This document shows positions 58,097 to 64,000 of a stretch of DNA of 64,000 bases, in pieces. The stretch is from Pachypanchax playfairii. Taxonomy: Eukaryota; Chordata; Actinopteri; Cyprinodontiformes; Aplocheilidae. The translations under genes were made by a program, and so were the position numbers. Where the stretch lies: NCBI GenBank assembly GCA_006937955.1, contig SSNP01000108.1, positions 1,636,934 through 1,700,933 on the forward strand, written 5' to 3'. A model generated the notes under the pieces. The model searched no databases. It was given only the letters and a program-made list of their open reading frames with translations, and was not told the origin of the DNA. Every line of letters begins with the position of its first letter. Position 1 is the first letter of the stretch.

Positions 58097-58162
58097 TACA
58101 CTTTTAGTCAAAAGTTTAGACACACTTTCAATTGAACGTCCAAACGTTTGACTGGTATTGTA
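58097..58162. mobile_element. Second collapsed Tc1/mariner element
   Basis: A 62-bp imperfect palindrome (58099-58160) is flanked by TA at 58097-58098 and 58161-58162. The arms, CACTTTTAGTCAAAAGTTT and so on against the inverse of ...AAACGTTTGACTGGTATTG, agree at 17 of 23 positions. 'CAGTCAAAAGTTTGGACACA' is a typical fish Tc1 end. It is more diverged than the copy at 4.85 kb and of a slightly different terminal type. Confidence 0.65.
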
Positions 58163-58254
58163 TGACAACAAATTCCAAGAAATGAAAAAGCAACTGGTTG
58201 ACCAGTAAACTGTACATGTATGATATATATTTTAATTATTATTTAATTAATGTT

Positions 58255-58575
58255 TTTACAGGGCTTGCAGTTGTGCCCCCTCCAGTAGTTGATTCTGTTC
58301 TTGGGACTGATCTGGAGTCATTTGAGTTGATTGTCCAAAGGAGGATGAAGAATAGGATGGAAAACCCTCATCATCCTCTTCAGAACACAGTAACTCAACA
58401 ACAGAGTGTCTTCAGTCAGAAGCTTCTTCAGATCCGCTGCAGCACAAACCGCTACAGGAGATCCTTCTTGCCCACAGCTATAACCTTCTACAATGGCTCC
58501 CTAAAGAAGAACTGAGCTACAACAACATTTAATTTCCCTTTGGGGATTAATAAAGTCTTCTTGAATTTGATGCCC
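58255..58575 (+). pseudogene. LINE 3' end fragment
   Basis: The plus frame (to 58515) encodes HHPLQNTVTQQQSVFSQKLL and QIRCSTNRYRRSFLPTAITF, the C-terminal end of a common fish LINE ORF2. It is followed by a 3' UTR with 'atttccctttggggattaat' and 'aaagtcttcttgaattt'. The same LINE type appears inverted at 22.8-23.9 kb. It is strongly 5'-truncated. Confidence 0.75.
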
Positions 58576-58731
58576 TAGAAGACTGCATAGCCCGCCAATG
58601 CCAAGAACCGGATCCGGATTCTTCCTCCTACCTCCAGATAGCTTGTCCAGATAGCTTTAATCTTCTTTGGCGGTGAGCGGTCATATTTGAAAAGACGACT
58701 AAAGTCATCAATGGCAGTGAATGAGTTAACG
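58576..58731 (-). mobile_element. TTAA-type MITE remnant, family M4
   Basis: Inverted, the right edge reads GTTAACTCATTCACTGCCAT followed by 'tgatgactttagtcgtc', the known end of a frequent fish MITE beginning TTAACTCATTCACTGCCA. The other end is not recognisable, so the copy is truncated near the LINE 3' end. Confidence 0.55.
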
Positions 58732-59844
58732 ATCCTTTATCACCACAGACGTCTCTGTGACCAGCCCATGATCGACCCAGAGGGAATGCCTGCTCATAGT
58801 TCTGGTTGTGGTGCTCATTTGGGTTCTGGTTCTTTCCAAGCATAATAGAACATGAGTGTTTTTCTCCATCTCTCCAGTGGTGCAGCATCCCTGGTGTGAG
58901 GAAAGCATTGCACTCGACTCTGTTTTAACACATATGCTTTCAGTTTACGCCTTGTGTCTTGCAACTTTCTTAGCGTATCTGTTCAGCCTTTTCCACCTGT
59001 TACTCCTCCATAATCAGTTTGCCTTTTCTCATCTGACAGGCTGGGTCTCCCAGGTCTGTCTCTGTCTGCTTCTGGAGACAATGTTGTAACTTCTCACATA
59101 CACTGTTGAGTGTTTCATGACACTAAACTCACACCCACAGCACAACAATCATGTTGATTTACATCTGTGCATCTTTAGATGTTTCTCTTTTGATTCTGTT
59201 TATGTATGTTTTTCTTACAAATGCAGTAGTTGAAGACCCATTCTGGTTTTTTCGTACACATACTATATTCTCATTTTTTCTCCTTCCTTCTTGCTCTCAT
59301 TTTTCTTTCTTTTTATTCAGGTATATTACACATTTAATAATATTATAAATGAAAAATACAATAAAAAAAGAGATATGCACAAACAAGAGGAGCCTATAGA
59401 GAATTCATAGAGCTTGTTTAAGCAAAAACGAATTTGTCTGGCACAACAAGGCATTCAAGATCCTAATTCTGAGAGTAAATGCTGTTGGGCAAGACATTTG
59501 AAAAATAAATTACAAAAAATAAAATAAAGGTCTCTGCTCTAACGCACCTGATTGGATTTAATGGCTGATTAGCAGCTCTGTGAACGGGATGACTTGCTAA
59601 ACAGGTAGTTCAGGTACTGGATAAGATGTGTTGCATTAAAACAAGTGGGATAGTGGCCCATGAGGTCTGGGATTGGACACCACAGCCATAGTGCTTTATG
59701 AGATTCTACAGTTGCATACACTTTCATCATGGTTTCTCTTATTTCTTATGTTTAAGTTCTGTAAATTATTTCTCTTTATGACGAGTTTCATTTTGTTATT
59801 TCACTTAAATTACTCTGCTTCTGAGTCTGCACCTAAGTCTATAT
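58732..59844. other. No gene recognised
   Basis: AT-rich DNA. Small frames without domains. No repeats were classified. Confidence 0.4.
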
Positions 59845-60240
59845 TTAAAGGTGCAATGTGGAACAATTTCATAAAAAGCAATGTTCTTAACAACATAATG
59901 CCCCCACAGTGGGTTTAGAGGGTTGTAGAATGAAAATACAGTATTTCCTTTAACAGTTATAGTTCAAGTAAAATATAATAACATATTTATTCTGATGGGA
60001 ACGACATTGGAATTATGTTTACATCTACCAGCCAAAGGTTGGCAGAGCAGCGGGCACCATTGTGGGTTGCCTAATACAGTGAGTAGTCTGTAACAGCGAG
60101 ACTGGTAATGTGGAGAGTGGCAGAGTCAGCGAGTCTGAGAAGCTGCTTCGGAGTGCTGGGGATTTTATTTTCCCTCTCAGGGAGGAGTGACTGGAGAGTA
60201 TCGGGGGCCAGAGTGGGTTTGGGTGAGGAATTTTCATGGC
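59845..60240 (+). mobile_element. MITE M3 half copy
   Basis: It starts TTAAAGGTGCAATGTGGAAC and aligns with the inverted right half of the 29-kb M3 element through 'ttcataaaaagcaatgttct', 'cagagcagcgggcaccatt' and 'gggttgcctaatac'. After about 60090 the match fades, and no M3 right terminus follows. Instead the sequence runs into the repeat block at 60245-60460. Confidence 0.65.
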
Positions 60241-60244
60241 ATTG

Positions 60245-60460
60245 GAGCGAACGCTCACAAATGCTTTTCATTGTCCAAGTGAGATGTAAACAAAGAGCTA
60301 CGTACTTCATTTTCATCACTTACGATTTCAAAAATTTAGGCCTGCCCAAAGCACATAAAAACATCCATACTTGCTTTATAAATGTCAAACAACACAAATT
60401 TGCACCATATTTTGTTAAACAAATGTATTATGCTTCTAAATGATTTTACTGAGACCTGAT
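60245..60460 (+). mobile_element. Right end of the copy A/B repeat family, copy C
   Basis: It contains 'cacaaatgcttttcattgtc', 'gagatgtaaacaaagagcta', 'gtcaaacaacacaaatttgc' and 'tatgcttctaaatg', and ends at 'gagacctg', matching the right ends of copies A (15.6-15.8 kb) and B (52.2-52.44 kb). Its left end is replaced by MITE M3 matter, making a chimeric or nested structure. Confidence 0.6.
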
Positions 60461-60954
60461 TCAGAATTGTCTTTTTCTGAAATGCAGTGTTTGTTTTAGA
60501 CTTGAAAGCACTGAAAAAACACATGGCAGTTGTTAAAAGTTTGACTGTAAAGAGTGTTAGTCAGAGTAATGTTGACCCCGTTGAGTATAACCAACTTTCT
60601 GTTGGATTGATGAAGAAGTCTTGCAAAATGAATCCAGGTAAATGCTGAGCTGCTCAAACATGATTTGAAGGGAGGAGGAGATAAAGTTAGTTTAAATGGA
60701 GATACACAACAGAAAGAAACAGTTAGTGATGACATCATCAGACAGAGACAACAGCAAAAAATCAGTTTTAACAGACTATGAACAAAACACCAATATCTAT
60801 AATCCTTAACAAATCCAATCCAAGTGGAAAAAAACTGTTGGTCTGAGCCTCTGTCAGTCTAAAATGAATAATCCTTGACTTGCAACTTGATAAGCAAGAC
60901 AGGTGAGTGATGTAGCAAGGGCAGACAGACTTGTGGTTATACTCAGTCAGTCAA
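60461..60954. other. No feature seen
   Basis: AT-rich. An 80-codon minus frame (60496-60738) has no domain. Confidence 0.4.
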
Positions 60955-61066
60955 TCAGTCATGATCTATACTAGCTAGTTCCTGTTCAGGGCTATCTTCA
61001 GCAGTCATTGGGCGAGAGATGGGGTTACACCCAGGACAGATTGCTTGTCCATCACAGTGCGCTCAT
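60955..61066 (-). repeat. tRNA-derived SINE 3' part
   Basis: 'cctgttcagggctatcttca', 'gcagtcattgggcgagagat' and 'gttacacccaggacag' match the inverse of the 3' half of the SINE at 54.5 kb. The head is missing. Confidence 0.7.
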
Positions 61067-62263
61067 ACACAAGAAAATCAGAACTCTCCCACAGAGGCCA
61101 TTTCTCTCCGGTCTCTTTTTTTATTGTTTAATCCAAAACACTGACTCTCATTGCAAGTGACGCCTGCAGAGCTTTAGATGTTGTTTGGGCTTTTTTGTGT
61201 AATAAACGCATGAATTCCTTGATGTTATAAGCATTGAGGATATTATGTGCTCTTTGAGTAATTTTGGGAAGCAAGCCACTCTCAAACCATCATTTGAGGA
61301 CTACATTTTGTAATTGCTCGGGTTATTTGCGTCTAAGATTAAAATTTGCTTGATGTTTTGAAGTAGTTAAGTGTGATTAAAAAGCAAAAACAAATTAAAT
61401 CTAATCGATGTGCAAATATATTTATCACAGCACTGTATTTGGACTAAGCTCAAGATGAACTTTTAAACTTACACTGTGTCAGACAGCTTGGCTCTATTTT
61501 ATCACTAGGGAAAGTGATTATTTTTGCTTAAACCATTGGTCTGTTTTCAAGGACTCTGGAATAAATTAATATTTTTCATGAAGTAAATTACCTTGCAACT
61601 TACAGCACTATCAAAAAATTACTTTAAATGGGCAGGCTGACTATGATCAGGTTTTTTCTTTATTGTTTTTTTTACCATTGATTCAATTTTAACCTCAGTT
61701 TTTAGTGGTTGCCATTCTGATTTTAACTGCATTTTTACTGTCTCACCCTCTTTTAAAGTCTTATATATTTCAAATGCTAAACTTTCTGCAGCATGGGTAG
61801 CAGTCCTTATGCAAGTCTCGTTATACTGTGGTAGCAGTATAATACCTTTGAGGGTTTCTCTGTATGCAGCGTAGTCAGGTAGCTACAAGCAAGAGCTGGT
61901 TATAACTTTATTGCTGCAGAGCTGAAACAATTCAAGGGCTTTATAAGCGGATTTTTAATTATTTTTATTTATGATTGTGACAAACTTTATCATCTGGGGA
62001 GTGGGTTGCTTTTCCTTAATAATCCACTCTCACTCTCTTAACTCACATGCACATACCCATGTGTTTGTACTTATAGCCTTATTAGGACATTTTTTGACAT
62101 CCATTCATTTGTGTAGCCTAACGTTACCTCTAACCCCTACTTGTAACTTCAAAATGAGATTGCACTACATGCTCTGCATGGAGCTACACACAATGATCTG
62201 GAAGAGCCAGGTTAAGCAGGCTAGCTTTTTGTGTTAGTGTCATGCTAGCATAGTATGAATCTT
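61067..62263. other. No gene recognised
   Basis: AT-rich DNA. An 88-codon plus frame (61971-62237) has no recognisable domain. Confidence 0.4.
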
Positions 62264-62264
62264 C

Positions 62265-62475
62265 TACAGAAGTGGTTGACAACCCTGGCCCTGAGGGCCC
62301 ACTGTCTTGCATAGTTTAGATGCTTCCCTGCTTCAACACACCTTATTCAAATTATTTCATTATCTTCTTAGTGTGTCGTCAGTTTTTGCAGAAGCCTGTT
62401 AATGATCAATTGAATTAAATAAGTTAGAAACCTCTGATAGTGGGCTTTGACAACCAGGACTTAAGATCTTTGTTC
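62265..62475. mobile_element. hAT-type MITE, decayed
   Basis: 'agtggttgacaaccctggcc' with 'gagggcccactgtcttgcat', 'ttccctgcttcaacacacct' and, toward the other side, 'gatagtgggctttgacaacc' match the two arms of a widespread fish hAT MITE. The termini have decayed and no target duplication can be read. Confidence 0.65.
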
Positions 62476-64000
62476 TGGAGCATGGAGCTGAACTCTGACA
62501 CACAGTTTCAAATAATTGTGGCCTGAGTGGATCTCTGACATACTACATGGTAGGTTATTTGTGGGAACTTGCTACTGATGCATAGCACTTAATGAGGAGG
62601 AGAGCATCTTCAGGATGCAGAAATTAGCAGGGAAAACCCATTTTAGGAGTACTTGGTGCATAACAGCATCATGATTGCCTTCTCACTTCAGCAGGTTATC
62701 TGAATCTGTTGTACTCTTTCCATGTTCTAATAGGTTGTGGAGGGTGTAGTCAGGTCATTTTCCGACGTGAAGAGTGAACCCCCTACAAACCTACTGATAG
62801 AGTATGGAGTCTCTACACAGATAATGCGTTGACTGTCTTTAAATATTTTACGAGAACTTATCATAACAATATACAGTATGTATGTGAAAAATACTATCTT
62901 CAGATTGTGAAGAAAGTTCTACTTTCATTTATCTGGTCAAGAAATGGTATAATACTGGAATTATGAAATAAATTTTATTTTTTCAAATTATTTATTTGTG
63001 TAATGCACATTGGATAAAATTGTAACCCTGTGCATTTTGCAAATGCAGTACTTGGAGCAAAGCACAAAAAAACCAAACACTCAAGATATCTGCTGGTGTT
63101 TCTGTCCTAGGAATTAAAAGTGTGCTTTCTTTGCATTTTTAAAAGTGTGGCCATATGGCATGTGACTATGTTTTGGCACTTCTGTCGAAGACTCAAAGTG
63201 CTCACTTGCATTCAATACAACACATGTACATCTCAGCAGATGATTTAGTTCAATACTGAGGACTTAAGAGACAGTAATCCAAGAAAACTGTGAAAACCAG
63301 TAGAGCTGCAATTATTTTTCTCCTTTTTAAAAAATGTTAATTCATTTTTGTTGATTATAAATGAAAGAATAGACTCTAATCAGTGCTTTCATTGTCTGTG
63401 AAAAAGTTTAAGTAACATGTCATATTGCATCAAAGCACAATTAATGCAGTGTAACACCTCATTTAAATACAGATAGAGGTTTTATCACTTTTATTTCACT
63501 GCAGAACATTAGGCACAAACTCTGTGTTTTAATTGGCTTCTCATGCTCCAAATGTTAAATTGACAAGATAGCAGAATAAATTAACGATGAGGAGGTGACA
63601 AAAATTCAAAATAAATGAGCAGCTGAACCACTAGTGGGTGAAAAAAAAAAAAAAAACAACCCAAGAAAATACTGAGACTAACAGCTTTTTGCTCTTTTCA
63701 AACCCATGTAAGTTATCGGTTTAGTTCTGAGACTACTGGGTGACTCAAAGAAAATATTATGACTGCTTTTTCTTTTTATTTAATAAAAAGCAAAACAACG
63801 TAAATTTGAGAGAGTTCTGAATTTTTGCAACATGCTGATTTGTTGAAATTCTGTAAATCTTTTAGCTAAGCTCAATATAAAAATCTGAATCTAAAACAAT
63901 CTAAAAGCCTCATCAAACCCAGCATAACGGATCATTACTCTAAATCGAACACAGTAGAGGGAAAGGAGAGTGATTCAATATGTTATGTTAGGTAGAGGCT
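62476..64000. other. No gene recognised
   Basis: AT-rich DNA to the window end. A 17-A run lies at about 63640-63656. No exon or classified repeat was found. Confidence 0.4.

Overview
The window is vertebrate and almost certainly teleost genomic DNA. It is AT-rich and intron/intergenic-like, with one long conserved exon and a dense layer of fish-type transposable-element remnants: L2/CR1-group LINEs, tRNA-derived SINEs, hAT, TTAA-type, Harbinger-like, pogo-like and Tc1 elements. Nothing in it looks bacterial or viral.

The only convincing cellular gene is a lingo1 orthologue on the + strand at about 6.1-7.9 kb. Its whole 615-residue reading frame lies in one exon behind a consensus splice acceptor, the usual arrangement for LINGO genes. 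It encodes a signal peptide, LRRNT, about 12 leucine-rich repeats, LRRCT, an Ig domain, one transmembrane helix and the conserved LINGO1 cytoplasmic tail. The 5' exons are outside the window or not recognisable. The 3' UTR begins at 7936.

Layout: 0-5 kb, decayed LINE and SINE pieces and a collapsed Tc1 palindrome. 6-8.3 kb, lingo1 coding exon and 3' UTR. 8.3-13.8 kb, nearly featureless AT-rich DNA. 13.8-16.9 kb, two hAT-type non-autonomous elements with 8-bp target duplications (one with a single mismatch) around an unclassified repeat. 22.7-29.9 kb, LINE fragments split by short TTAA-flanked elements, and a 30-bp minisatellite. 36-41 kb, a cluster of one TTAA-flanked MITE family, including one copy inserted inside another, then a 5'-truncated L2-type LINE whose remaining reverse-transcriptase frame is open. 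42.8-46.2 kb, a decayed hAT/ZBED element and a GC-rich Harbinger-like MITE. 50-53.3 kb, a pogo/Tigger-like remnant, an unclassified transposon with a decayed N-terminal reading frame, and a tRNA-type SINE split by a hAT MITE. 54-62.5 kb, more SINE, hAT, Tc1, LINE and TTAA-type remnants. The rest shows no supportable gene.

No operon or multi-gene pathway is present. The main novelty is structural: many insertions can be placed to the base from their target duplications, several are nested, and their order of arrival can be read. At least four TIR families end in TTAA, which points to repeated mobilisation by piggyBac-like transposases. Family names were assigned by recognition only; no database search was run.
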